Notes: generated by a model not told the origin, from the sequence alone. A stretch of 38,653 nt of DNA from an uncultured Eubacteriales bacterium (GCA_902765305.1 CACWZI010000038.1:1-38653); one strand, 5' to 3'; counted from the stretch's first letter, positions 16,258 to 24,365 are shown. Numbers and translations: made by a program.

Positions 16258-16433
16258 TACTGATTTGTCGTGCAGCGACAAATCAGTAGTTAGGTTTTAG
16301 GTTATAGGTTTTAGGTGTTAGGGAAGGTAGAAATCCTGACGGATTTCTTTTATTCAAAGGACCGAGAAACCTAAAACCTAAAACCTAAAACCTGAATACT
16401 GATTTATCGAGCACAGCTCGATAAATCAGTATT
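16258..16433. repeat. Quasi-palindromic element with heptamer arms and three hairpins
   Basis: From left to right: a 13-bp hairpin TACTGATTTGTCG/CGACAAATCAGTA (16258-16288); degenerate TTTTAGG repeats (16290-16323); a hairpin GAAATCC-TGAC-GGATTTC followed by TTTTATT (16330-16354); CCTAAAA repeats complementary to the first set (16368-16393); and an 18-bp perfect hairpin AATACTGATTTATCGAGC with its complement (16395-16433). The whole could fold as one cruciform. The last hairpin begins right at the stop codon of the leftward fusion gene and may end its transcript. No coding sequence is present. Confidence 0.7.
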
Positions 16434-18508
16434 TATCTCTTCCGCTTCGCCATCTCCGTCTTCCGCTTCCTCAGCCCCTGAACGGTATAGGTGAACCAGG
16501 GCCAGGGGTCTCTGGGGTTGAAGATCTGGTCGGTGGTGTGGCGAAAGTCGAACCAGCCGGGCTTTGTTTTGAAGCGATTGGGCGATTGCAGGAACCAGAG
16601 CACGTCGGTGTGCATGTAGCGCAGGCGCACGCCGTCTTTATAGTCCGTGTATTCTGTCACGGGCAGGCCCATGCCCAGCTCGACGATCTGGCGGGCGAAG
16701 TCCACCCCCGCGGCGAAGCAGACCTTGACGCTGGCGGTGATGCGGGGATTGATCTCCATCACCTTCGCCACGCCGTCCCTGGGGTCCTCGATCAGGTCCA
16801 CGTCGCCATAGCCCTGCCAGCCGATGGCCTGCAGCAGCCGGATCGAATTTTCGGCGATGTCAGGCCGATGGACGCTGCAGCTGCAGCAGGTGGAGCCGCC
16901 ATCCACGGGATACCAGCGGGTCTTGTCGAACACCACCGCGCTCTTCGGGGCCCCTTCTGCATCCAGGAAGACCTCGCACTTGTACTGGGTGCCCGTCTGG
17001 GGAATGTATTCCTGCACCACCATGCCGCCGAAGCGCTCCAGCGCCTTCGGAAACACCTCACGAAGCTGCGCCTCATCCCGAATGACGTGGAAGCCTATGG
17101 AGCCATACCCCACCCGGGGCTTGATGATGAACGGGAAGGGCAGTCCCGCAGCCATGATCTCATCGGCGCTTTGCATGTCGTAAAGCGTCCTCGGGCAGGG
17201 CACGCCCGCCCTGTCGCAGGCCTGCATGGTGCGCTGCTTGTCCGCCGCCTGCCAGAAGGCATCCGGTTCGTTGACCGCGGGCCAGGCCAGCGGTCGAACC
17301 TCGTCGATGTGCGCGCAGAGCAGCGTCGCCGAGAAGTCCGTCATGGGGATGACCACGTCGTAGTGTCCCTCCCGAAGCACCGCCATCAGCGCCTCGAAGG
17401 AGCTCTCCGGGTCCTCCCGGTCCCATTGCCGGATCAGCTTCACGTCCGGCCAGCGGGAGGCGTAGCCCACATCCAGCTTGCTGCTGTTGTAGGTGGTCAG
17501 GTGACAGCCCAGCGCCTTCAGGGCGGGCATCAGCGCCATGTTCTGACGGGCAAAGCCCTCCAGCAGCAGCACCCGAACGCCCCGAAGGTCAGGCTTTTCC
17601 CGGTAGAACGGCGCGCCGCCTCCGCCCTGGAAGAAGCCCTTCATTTCCGTCGTATCGAAGCGGTAGGGGTTGAGCACCTTGTTGACGTTCAGTCGAAGCA
17701 TCGGTGGGCAGACGCGCGACACACCCAGGCCCAGCTTGCCCATCCATCCGGGCAGGCGCAGCACCCTGCCGGCCTTGCCATTGTCCCTGTCCGCCGTCAC
17801 CATTTCGGCGGAATTGAAGGGGGCGTCGTCACAAAAATCCACCAGACCCGAAGGGGCTGGATCGCGGTCCGCCCAGGCGCAGACGACTTCGACCACCCGG
17901 TCCAGGTCCAGGAAGGCGTAGTCGGTACCCCCGCCCACGGTAAAGGCCAGGGAAGGGTATTTGATATAACAGCGCTTGCGCACGTCCCGCATGTCGTCGG
18001 CGGTGTACACCGGGGCAAATCGGGCGATAAAGGCCGGGGTATCCCCCATCAGCGCGAGGAGCCGCTGTTCGGCCATATACTTCGATCTTGCGTAACCACC
18101 CACCGGCGCGGGCGTCGTCGCTTCACTGACGACATTCCTTTGCAGGCCATACACATCCACGGTGCTGGCGAAGAACACGGGCGTGCCCGCCTTCGCCGCC
18201 TGCTCAAATACATGCTGGCTCACCAGCACGTTCAGCATAAAATAGCGATTCCAGCTCAGATCGGTTTCTCCCGTGACATGGGCCAGGGCCGCCAGGTGGA
18301 TCACCCGGTTCACCGGATGGGCGGCAAACAGCGCGGCCACGTCGTCAGGCCGGGTCAGGTCGCAGATGACATGGGTGTAGTTTTCATGGACGATCTTCGC
18401 CTCAGCAATGTCCACGCCCACGACGCGGTGTCCCCTCTGGCACAGCGCCAGCGCGACCCTGCTGCCCAGCATGCCCGAAGCGCCGGTGAGCAGTACGGTA
18501 TGCGTCAC
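16433..18508 (-). CDS. NAD-dependent epimerase/dehydratase fused to an ATP-grasp ligase domain
   Basis: This 691-residue protein joins two enzymes. Residues 1 to about 300 are an extended SDR sugar-nucleotide epimerase/dehydratase: GASGMLG (9-15) binds NAD, and Y139-x3-K143 (YARSK) is catalytic. From about 308 (RGVRVLLLEG) a carbamoyl-phosphate-synthase-like ATP-grasp region begins, with a pre-ATP-grasp fold, FIIKPRVGYGSIGF, VQEYIPQTG and metal-binding EINPRIT. Such ligases activate a carboxylate and join it to an amine. The protein may therefore oxidise or epimerise a nucleotide sugar and attach an amino acid or similar group, but no substrate can be read. Its start overlaps the deacetylase stop by four bases (ATGA), so translation is coupled. 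Confidence 0.85.
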   Translation of the reverse strand: MTHTVLLTGASGMLGSRVALALCQRGHRVVGVDIAEAKIVHENYTHVICDLTRPDDVAALFAAHPVNRVIHLAALAHVTGETDLSWNRYFMLNVLVSQHVFEQAAKAGTPVFFASTVDVYGLQRNVVSEATTPAPVGGYARSKYMAEQRLLALMGDTPAFIARFAPVYTADDMRDVRKRCYIKYPSLAFTVGGGTDYAFLDLDRVVEVVCAWADRDPAPSGLVDFCDDAPFNSAEMVTADRDNGKAGRVLRLPGWMGKLGLGVSRVCPPMLRLNVNKVLNPYRFDTTEMKGFFQGGGGAPFYREKPDLRGVRVLLLEGFARQNMALMPALKALGCHLTTYNSSKLDVGYASRWPDVKLIRQWDREDPESSFEALMAVLREGHYDVVIPMTDFSATLLCAHIDEVRPLAWPAVNEPDAFWQAADKQRTMQACDRAGVPCPRTLYDMQSADEIMAAGLPFPFIIKPRVGYGSIGFHVIRDEAQLREVFPKALERFGGMVVQEYIPQTGTQYKCEVFLDAEGAPKSAVVFDKTRWYPVDGGSTCCSCSVHRPDIAENSIRLLQAIGWQGYGDVDLIEDPRDGVAKVMEINPRITASVKVCFAAGVDFARQIVELGMGLPVTEYTDYKDGVRLRYMHTDVLWFLQSPNRFKTKPGWFDFRHTTDQIFNPRDPWPWFTYTVQGLRKRKTEMAKRKR

Positions 18509-19428
18509 CTCAGCCCACGCTCCCTTCGATCCGCTTCAAGGGTGATGAATCTGGCGCCCCGCTTCTTCAACCATCGAATCACCTTGCGCAGCTTTTTCAG
18601 GTTGCCCCGCCGGCCCACCAGGCATCGGAATGCCGTCGCCTTTCCCAGGCCCTTCGGCAGCGGAAGGGGCACATCCGTCAGCTCAAAGGGATGGACGTAG
18701 ATGGTAAAATTCTCATGCCTGCGGGCATATATGCCCAGCAGTATGCGCAGCAGCCAGAACGGGAACAGCCGCAGATAGCCGCCGCCGGAGATGGGTATGG
18801 AATAGCCCATGATATCCAGCGTGGGGATCTCGTATTCGGTGAAATCGTCCTTCACATACACCAGGTCCTCCGCCTGCTCAAAGCCGGAAAGGTCCAGGTT
18901 GCGGTACAGGGGGTGCTGTGCGAAGCGTATCTTGCTGCTGTCATAGGCAAAGCCCAGCTGACGGGTGGCGTCCAGCTTGTCCCGCTCCATGGTGAAGCAG
19001 CTGGCCCGGTAGCCGGTGATTTCACGTCCGGCGGCCGTTTCGATCATGGCTTTGGCCCGGCGCGTCTCGTCCACGAACTGCTCGAGGCTCTTGTTGGTCA
19101 GCAGCTCGTGGTCCAGCCCGTGGCAGCCCAGGGCATGGCCCCGGCGCACGATCTCCCTGAGTATGCCGGCATTCTCATCGGCGATCTCGCCCACGCAGAA
19201 GAAGGTGACCTTCACGCCCTCCTCATCCAGCATATCCAGGAAGTCGAAGATTTGGGGCAGCACGCGCACGCCGCTCTCCCGGCAGCGAAAGCCCTTCAGG
19301 TAGTCCAAATGATACCATTCCTCCAGGTCCACAGTAAGGAAGGCCCGGTTCATGCGGCCCGGCGCCGTGGTGCGGGGCGGTAAAGCCTGGGGAACGTTTG
19401 TATTTGTATTTTTATTTTGATCCTGCAT
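18505..19428 (-). CDS. Polysaccharide deacetylase (DUF3473/XrtA-system type)
   Basis: A carbohydrate esterase family 4 (NodB) protein of 307 residues, which removes acetyl groups from N-acetyl sugars in an exported or membrane-bound glycan. VDLEEWYH at 33-40 and GCHGLDHE at 101-108 carry metal- and catalysis-related Asp/His residues; YRASCFTM and YVHPFEL are the later family motifs. The VDLEEWYH start and the C-terminal DUF3473-like section are typical of deacetylases in exopolysaccharide clusters. There is no signal peptide; the first 25 residues are Asn/Gln/Pro-rich. The start at 19428 overlaps the sugar transferase by 17 bases and has only a weak AGGACGAG site. Confidence 0.88.
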   Translation of the reverse strand: MQDQNKNTNTNVPQALPPRTTAPGRMNRAFLTVDLEEWYHLDYLKGFRCRESGVRVLPQIFDFLDMLDEEGVKVTFFCVGEIADENAGILREIVRRGHALGCHGLDHELLTNKSLEQFVDETRRAKAMIETAAGREITGYRASCFTMERDKLDATRQLGFAYDSSKIRFAQHPLYRNLDLSGFEQAEDLVYVKDDFTEYEIPTLDIMGYSIPISGGGYLRLFPFWLLRILLGIYARRHENFTIYVHPFELTDVPLPLPKGLGKATAFRCLVGRRGNLKKLRKVIRWLKKRGARFITLEADRRERGLR

Positions 19429-20059
19429 CTGTCTCGTCCTTTTGGATTTGCGTCTGTATGGCGTTCGTCTCCCCTGCCTGCGCCCCTTCGATCACGCCCT
19501 CGGAGCGAAGCACCTTCAGCACGGTGCCCAGCACGCAGCGGACGTCAAAGGCAAAGCTCATGTTCCGCACGTATTCGCCGTCCAGTCTGGCCTTCACGTC
19601 GATGGGCAGCTCGTCCCGTCCGTTGATCTGGGCCCAGCCTGTCAAGCCGGGGCGCACGTCGTTCGCGCCGTATTTATCGCGCTCAGCGATCAGGTCAAAC
19701 TGGTTCCACAGCGCGGGACGCGGCCCGACCACGGACATCTCTCCCTTGATGATGTTGAGCAGCTGTGGCAGCTCGTCCAGGCTGGAGCGGCGCAGAAAGC
19801 GCCCAACGCGCGTTATGTAGGCTGCAGGGTCCTTGAACAGGTGGGTCGGCTGGTCCTTGGGCGCGTCTATGCGCATGGTACGGAATTTATATATCATGAA
19901 GTGGCTCTTGCCTTGGCCTACCCGCCTTTGCCGAAAGAACACAGGTCCCGGCGAAGTCGCGCGAATGACCGCTGCCAACACAAGAAGCAGCGGTGAGAAT
20001 ACCACTAACGCCAGCGATGCCAGCAGGAAGTCCAGTATTCGCTTCAAATGGGTATACAT
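19412..20059 (-). CDS. Undecaprenyl-phosphate sugar phosphotransferase (initiating sugar transferase)
   Basis: Starts lipid-linked polysaccharide synthesis by moving a sugar-1-phosphate from a nucleotide sugar to undecaprenyl phosphate. The 215-residue protein is the short PglC-like form: one membrane-embedded hydrophobic segment (about 10-32, DFLLASLALVVFSPLLLVLAA) and the catalytic domain with FFRQRRVGQG, YKFRTM (57-62), SLDELPQL, VVGPRPAL and RPGLTGWAQINGR. The start at 20059 is fixed by GGAGG seven bases upstream and an extended -10 element. It leads the cluster of deacetylase and fusion genes. Which sugar is used cannot be told. Confidence 0.93.
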   Translation of the reverse strand: MYTHLKRILDFLLASLALVVFSPLLLVLAAVIRATSPGPVFFRQRRVGQGKSHFMIYKFRTMRIDAPKDQPTHLFKDPAAYITRVGRFLRRSSLDELPQLLNIIKGEMSVVGPRPALWNQFDLIAERDKYGANDVRPGLTGWAQINGRDELPIDVKARLDGEYVRNMSFAFDVRCVLGTVLKVLRSEGVIEGAQAGETNAIQTQIQKDETDAGSK

Positions 20060-20077
20060 ACAACAACCTCCATTGTA

Positions 20078-20086
20078 ATTATACCA
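20078..20086 (-). promoter_or_regulatory. Extended -10 promoter of the sugar transferase
   Basis: On the minus strand TGGTATAAT (20086-20078) forms an extended -10 element 18 bases before the start codon. No convincing -35 was found. Confidence 0.4.
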
Positions 20087-20126
20087 CATATATCGCGCAT
20101 GGAGCGTTAAATAATCGGTTTCAAGT

Positions 20127-20167
20127 CCAAAACAACATTGCGGGGAAGGATCGAGGCCCCTCCCCGC
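20127..20167 (-). terminator. Terminator after the LCP gene
   Basis: GCGGGGA (20140-20146) pairs with TCCCCGC (20161-20167), with extra G-C pairs inside; on the minus strand it is followed by AATGTTGTTTTGG. Confidence 0.5.
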
Positions 20168-20183
20168 GCGCACGATATTTCAA

Positions 20184-21587
20184 TTATCCCTGGTAGATGA
20201 AATTGTACAGCTCGAGGGCATTGGCCTGGAAGTCGCAGTCATAGAGCATGGACTGTTCGTTGCGCACCTCTTCCTTGTAGGAGCCGCTGATGGGCAGGCG
20301 GATGCTCTTGACGCTGTTAAGGCCATTGCCGCAGACCTGCATCGCGATGGTAAACAGATCCTCAAAGGGCAGGTTGGTCTTGACCTGGTCGATCATGTCC
20401 TTGGCCAGTGCGGCCAGCTGTATCGCGTCCAGATTCTTGACCTTCTGCAGCAGCTTCTCCAGCACGATGCGCTGGCGCTCCGTGCGCATGGCGTCGCCGC
20501 CGGTCAGCTTTCGGATGCGGGCATAGGCCAGGGTCTGCCTGCCGTTCAGGTGCGTGTTTTCGCCGTAGGTCTCCAGATATACGTTTTCCTGGTCGGACTC
20601 GTCGATGCCCTCCCTGTAGGCAAACTTGGCCTGTTGGACGATCATCTTGTTGATCTTGTCCTTTTCCGCCTCGGTGATGTCGATCTCGACGCCGCCCACG
20701 CGCTGGGCGATCTTCTGGAAGCCGAAGAAGTTCACCAGCACGTAGTACTGGATATTCATTCCGAACTTCTCGTTGATCGTGCGCATCGCCAGGTTCGGGC
20801 CGCCGAAATAGTTGGCGGCGTTGATGCGGTAGGTGCCGTTGTACTGGCCGATGTCGGTATACTCTATGGCCAGGTCGCGCATGATGGACGACAGCTTGAC
20901 CTCGCCGGTGTTGCGGTTGATGGAGCAGATCAGCATGGCGTCGGTGCGGGAGCTCTCTCTCAGCGTCCGCTCGTCCGTGCCCAGCAGCAACACGTTCAAC
21001 CAATCTGCGGGCAGGTTGGTGTTCATCCGCAGATCCGACACCTGGGCCATGTTCTCTGCGGAAAGGCTGCCCACGTTGTAATCGGCATCGGCCAGCTTGT
21101 CAGCGAGGTTGTCGTACTGCGGGGCATCCTCATCCCCGTCGCTTGCAGAGAGCAGTGCGTCGGAGGCCGGGGCGGAGGTGTCGCCCGTCACCGTATTGGA
21201 GGCCGGTACAGCGACGTTGTCCGCCACCGGGTCGTTGCCACGCCGGCCAAAGGGCTTGACGATGACCAGCACCAGCACGATCACGAGCACTGCAGCCAGG
21301 GCCGCGAACAGGGGCATCCGGTTGGGCTTGCGCTTCCTGCTGCTCCTGCGGGGCGGATAGCCCTGGCGCTGGGGCAGGCGCTGGCTGCCGGACGGGCGCT
21401 GGCCCGAGGGCCTGCGCTGGGGCGGACGCTGGCCGCCGGAGGCGCGCTGGCCGGAATAGGCCGGACGGGACGCCCCGCTTCGGCCCGTGGCCCGCTGTCC
21501 GGAATAGCTGCCGCTTCGTCCCGAGCGGCTGATGCCCGGCTCCACGCGGCTGCGGTTATCATAATCTGAAGGATATCTCGTCGCCAA
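20184..21587 (-). CDS. LCP (LytR-CpsA-Psr) family wall glycopolymer ligase
   Basis: LCP enzymes transfer lipid-linked glycopolymers to peptidoglycan outside the cell. The 467-residue protein has a long basic cytoplasmic tail of about 90 residues with SGQR-like repeats, a transmembrane helix at about 91-110 (MPLFAALAAVLVIVLVLVIV), an Asp/Ser/Ala linker and the LCP domain from about 195 (WLNVLLLGTDER; SSRTDAMLICSINRNTGEVKL; SIMRDL; YRINAANYFGG). The Arg residues of QTLAYARIRKLTGGDAMRTERQR are family hallmarks. The start is TTG at 21587, with AAGGAAGG about nine bases upstream. It heads the polysaccharide locus, fitting attachment of that polymer to the wall. Confidence 0.9.
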   Translation of the reverse strand: MATRYPSDYDNRSRVEPGISRSGRSGSYSGQRATGRSGASRPAYSGQRASGGQRPPQRRPSGQRPSGSQRLPQRQGYPPRRSSRKRKPNRMPLFAALAAVLVIVLVLVIVKPFGRRGNDPVADNVAVPASNTVTGDTSAPASDALLSASDGDEDAPQYDNLADKLADADYNVGSLSAENMAQVSDLRMNTNLPADWLNVLLLGTDERTLRESSRTDAMLICSINRNTGEVKLSSIMRDLAIEYTDIGQYNGTYRINAANYFGGPNLAMRTINEKFGMNIQYYVLVNFFGFQKIAQRVGGVEIDITEAEKDKINKMIVQQAKFAYREGIDESDQENVYLETYGENTHLNGRQTLAYARIRKLTGGDAMRTERQRIVLEKLLQKVKNLDAIQLAALAKDMIDQVKTNLPFEDLFTIAMQVCGNGLNSVKSIRLPISGSYKEEVRNEQSMLYDCDFQANALELYNFIYQG

Positions 21588-21631
21588 TTTGATTTGCCTT
21601 CCTTCCTGTGGAAATACATACAGATAGAGTC

Positions 21632-21660
21632 ATTATACTGATATTGCTTTCTGTCTGCAA
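21632..21660 (-). promoter_or_regulatory. LCP gene promoter
   Basis: On the minus strand TTGCAG (21660-21655), 17 bases, TATAAT (21637-21632). The DNA from 21661 to 21788 shows no gene. Confidence 0.6.
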
Positions 21661-21788
21661 CCGCAAAGTTGTTCAAAAGTCGCATCAAATATGACATTAT
21701 TCCGACAATGCCGTGCTGTTTCGGTTTATCCGCATCCATGCGTCGCAAGTCCTGCCCGCATTGTCGAAAATATTGCGCCGCAACTCGG

Positions 21789-21817
21789 TTGACAACGCCC
21801 GTCGAATGATGTACAAT
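21789..21817 (+). promoter_or_regulatory. greA-lysS promoter
   Basis: TTGACA (21789-21794), 17 bases, TACAAT (21812-21817). Confidence 0.65.
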
Positions 21818-21826
21818 TATGAAGGT

Positions 21827-21876
21827 CCGAATAAGCAGGCACTGCGTAGGTTCGCGCAGTGTCGATTATTATTCGG
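21827..21876 (+). other. Structured 5' leader of greA
   Basis: CCGAATAA (21827-21834) pairs with TTATTCGG (21869-21876), and inside it CACTGCG (21840-21846) pairs with CGCAGTG (21855-21861). The structure starts right at the predicted transcript start. It could protect the 5' end or take part in control of greA, but there is no following U tract. Confidence 0.45.
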
Positions 21877-21922
21877 CTAAATTCATGTGACGGAAAAGGA
21901 CCATCACCCAGGAGGTTTCACC

Positions 21923-22432
21923 ATGGCAGACACCCGCATACTCACATTTACAGATAAGAAAAAGCTGGAGGAACAGCTGGCCCAGTTGAACGAGGAAAAG
22001 AAGCGCGTCGCCGAGGAGATCCAGGTCGCCCGCGGCTTTGGCGATCTCAGCGAGAACGCCGAGTACGACGCCGCCAAGGCCAAGGAAGCCGAGGTCTACG
22101 GCAACATTGCTCGCATTGAAGCCGAGCTGCGCACCGCCACCTTCGTGGACGACAGCTCCGCCGACTCCAACACCGCCGCGCTGGGCACCGTCGTGCGCGT
22201 GCTGGACATGGAGTACGACGAGGAGGACGAATACACCCTCGTGGGCTTCACCGAGGCCGACCCGGCAAAGCTGTTCATCTCCAACGAGTCTCCCATCGGC
22301 ATGGCCTTGATCGGCCGCAGCGAGCCCGGCAAGAGCGACTACATGCCTCCAGCCAAGGTCGGCGACATCGTGGAGGCCAACACCCCCGGCGGCATTGTCA
22401 AGCTGAAGGTGCTCTCCATACGCAAGCGCTGA
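21923..22432 (+). CDS. greA: Transcription elongation factor GreA
   Basis: Rescues backtracked RNA polymerase by stimulating transcript cleavage. The 169-residue protein has the N-terminal coiled coil (about 10-80), with the tip motif GDLSENAEYDAAK from residue 40 whose acidic pair D41/E44 coordinates the active-site metal, and a C-terminal FKBP-like domain (VRVLDME...SPIGMALIGRSEPGKSDYMPPAKVGDIVEANTPGG). The start at 21923 follows GGAGG by seven bases. lysS follows after 43 bases, the greA-lysS pairing common in Firmicutes. Confidence 0.97.
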   Translation: MADTRILTFTDKKKLEEQLAQLNEEKKRVAEEIQVARGFGDLSENAEYDAAKAKEAEVYGNIARIEAELRTATFVDDSSADSNTAALGTVVRVLDMEYDEEDEYTLVGFTEADPAKLFISNESPIGMALIGRSEPGKSDYMPPAKVGDIVEANTPGGIVKLKVLSIRKR

Positions 22433-22475
22433 TATCGTCAATCCCACATACATCCACCGAGAGGAGAACGAGAAC

Positions 22476-23960
22476 ATGGTCCAGACCTACCAGGCGCCGT
22501 CGAACTTCACCGAGCAGGACACCATTCGCTTGGGCAAGCTGAACGCGCTGATCGAACAGGGCAGGAACCCCTACGAGATCACCACCTATGACCGCACCCA
22601 CACCTCCGGCCTGATCCGGGACCAGTACGACGCACTGGAGGGCAAGACCGTTCGCATCGCCGGCCGCATACTGGGCAAGCACATCATGGGCAAGGCCAGC
22701 TTCGCCCGCATCCAGGACCCGGACGGCACGATGCAGATCTACGTCAAGCGCGACGACGTCGGCGAGGACGCCTACAAGGACTTCAAGGCCCTGGATATCG
22801 GCGACATCATCGGCGTGGAGGGTACGGTGTTCAAGACCAAGACCGGCGAGATCTCCGTGCACACCGGGAAGCTTACGCTGCTGACCAAGAGCCTTCACCC
22901 GCTGCCGGAGAAGTTCCACGGCCTGACCGATACCGACACCCGCTATCGCCAGCGCTACGTCGACCTGATCGTGAACCCCGAGGTGAAGGACACCTTCATC
23001 AAGCGAAGCCTGATCCTGCGGGAGCTGCGGGCGTTCCTGGACGGCAGGGGCTACCTCGAGGTGGACACCCCCATCCTCACGCCCTTTGAGATCGGCGCGG
23101 CAGCCAAGCCCTTCTACACCCACCACAACACCCTGGACATGGACATGGTACTGCGCATCGAGACGGAGCTTTACCTGAAGCGGCTGATCGTTGGCGGCCT
23201 GGACCGGGTCTACGAGGTGGGCCGGATATTCCGCAACGAGGGCATGGACACCAAGCACAATCCCGAGTTCACCACCATCGAGCTGTACGAGGCCTACACC
23301 GACTTCCACGGCATGATGGACCTGGTGGAGGACATGATGAAGACCGTGACCCAAAAGGTCTGCGGCAGCCTGGTGATCCCCTACCAGGGCAACGACATCG
23401 ACATCGGCCACTGGGAGCGCCTGACCATGGTGGAGGCCGTGAAAAAGTACAGCGGCGTGGACTTTGCCGACTGGAAGACGGACGCGGACGCCATCGCCTG
23501 CGCCAAGGCCCATCATGTCGAGTTGCCGGAGATCCCCACCAAGGGCGCGATCCTGGCGGAATTCTTCGACGCCTACGTCGAAGAGAAGCTGATTCAGCCC
23601 ACCTTCATCTACGACTACCCGGTGGAGATCAGCCCCCTGGCCAAGCGCAAGCCCGACGACCCGATGTTCACCGAGCGCTTCGAGTACTTCATCAACGCCA
23701 CCGAGTTCGGCAACGCCTTCTCCGAGCTGAACGACCCGCTGGACCAGCGCGCCCGCTTCGAAAAGCAGGTAGCCGAGCGCAAGAGCCTCGACCCCAACAG
23801 CGGCGCCCAGGTGGATTACGACTATGTCAACGCCCTGGAATACGGCATGCCCCCCACCGGCGGCCTCGGCTTCGGCGTGGACCGGCTGGTGATGCTGCTG
23901 ACGAACAGCGATTCCATCCGGGACGTGCTGCTGTTCCCGACGATGAAGCCTTTGGACTGA
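22476..23960 (+). CDS. lysS: Lysyl-tRNA synthetase, class II
   Basis: Charges tRNA-Lys with lysine. The 494-residue protein has the N-terminal anticodon-binding OB domain (VRIAGRILGKHIMGKASFARIQD) and the class II catalytic core: motif 2 FRNEGMDTKHNPEFTTIELYEAY and motif 3 GLGFGVDRLVMLLT. The ending LLFPTMKPLD is normal for the family. Start ATG at 22476 with GAGAGGAG upstream. The last codons (23940-23956) are repeated exactly at 27329-27345, where a mobile island appears to have integrated. Removing the island would change only the last residue (Asp to Glu) and leave the stop in place. No T-box leader is seen. Confidence 0.97.
   Translation: MVQTYQAPSNFTEQDTIRLGKLNALIEQGRNPYEITTYDRTHTSGLIRDQYDALEGKTVRIAGRILGKHIMGKASFARIQDPDGTMQIYVKRDDVGEDAYKDFKALDIGDIIGVEGTVFKTKTGEISVHTGKLTLLTKSLHPLPEKFHGLTDTDTRYRQRYVDLIVNPEVKDTFIKRSLILRELRAFLDGRGYLEVDTPILTPFEIGAAAKPFYTHHNTLDMDMVLRIETELYLKRLIVGGLDRVYEVGRIFRNEGMDTKHNPEFTTIELYEAYTDFHGMMDLVEDMMKTVTQKVCGSLVIPYQGNDIDIGHWERLTMVEAVKKYSGVDFADWKTDADAIACAKAHHVELPEIPTKGAILAEFFDAYVEEKLIQPTFIYDYPVEISPLAKRKPDDPMFTERFEYFINATEFGNAFSELNDPLDQRARFEKQVAERKSLDPNSGAQVDYDYVNALEYGMPPTGGLGFGVDRLVMLLTNSDSIRDVLLFPTMKPLD
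23940..23956. repeat. Left attachment site (attL candidate)
   Basis: ACGATGAAGCCTTTGGA inside the 3' end of lysS is identical to 27329-27345. With the following N-TGA, 20 of 21 positions agree. The two copies bound the AT-rich island. Confidence 0.75.
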
Positions 23961-24015
23961 GAAAACGCCGTGTTTTCAAGGGTTTTCGAGGTTTCAGAAG
24001 ACGCAGAAGCAGCAA

Positions 24016-24036
24016 TTTACCACAGTTTTACCACAG
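24016..24036 (+). repeat. Tandem TTTACCACAG boxes
   Basis: TTTACCACAG occurs at 24016-24025 and 24027-24036, an 11-base period that puts both on one face of the helix. They lie 60-80 bases inside the left attachment site, the position of integrase arm-type sites in many tyrosine-recombinase elements. Confidence 0.45.
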
Positions 24037-24056
24037 CTCACTAAGATTTTCTCAGA

Positions 24057-24093
24057 TAAAAGACACTGTTGCGCAAGCGGCGGTGTTCTTTTT
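24057..24093 (+). terminator. Terminator downstream of lysS
   Basis: AAAAGACACTG pairs with CGGTGTTCTTTTT with one bulge, around a GC-rich loop containing TTGCGCAA, and ends in a T run. It would end the greA-lysS transcript just inside the island. Confidence 0.5.
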
Positions 24094-24161
24094 ATGCCGT
24101 ACCTTGAGTAAAGTCCCGCCTATGGACGAGGTTTTCCTCAGGGCATGGAGAACATATACCC

Positions 24162-24216
24162 GCAAAAAAAAGATAGGGAGTCATCTACACAATGTAGGTG
24201 GTTCCCTATTTCTTTT
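24162..24216. terminator. Bidirectional terminator
   Basis: A long stem (ATAGGGA, then CATCTACA, pairing with TGTAGGTG and TCCCTAT; 24173-24209) has eight A on its left (a U run for minus-strand transcripts) and TTTCTTTT on its right. It is the likely end of the leftward toxin/antitoxin transcript, whose last stop is at 24366. The DNA between 24217 and 24365 shows no clear gene. Confidence 0.65.
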
Positions 24217-24365
24217 CCGCCCAGCCGGTCATGGCTCGGCCTTTCAGTCACGCGCTTTTCATTCCTGATTTGTGGTTCTGCGCTAACCTATCGGATCATT
24301 ATCTGGCCCCCATGTCAATGGGGACTACCGGCAAGTCGTCAAACCTGCCACAACTGTGCATATGC

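Noticed and set aside
16290-16393. A CRISPR array, because of the short repeats
   Set aside because: The 7-base repeats are tandem without spacers and occur as complementary arms; no cas genes are nearby.
22433-22475. A T-box riboswitch before lysS
   Set aside because: Only 43 bases separate greA and lysS, too short for a T-box.
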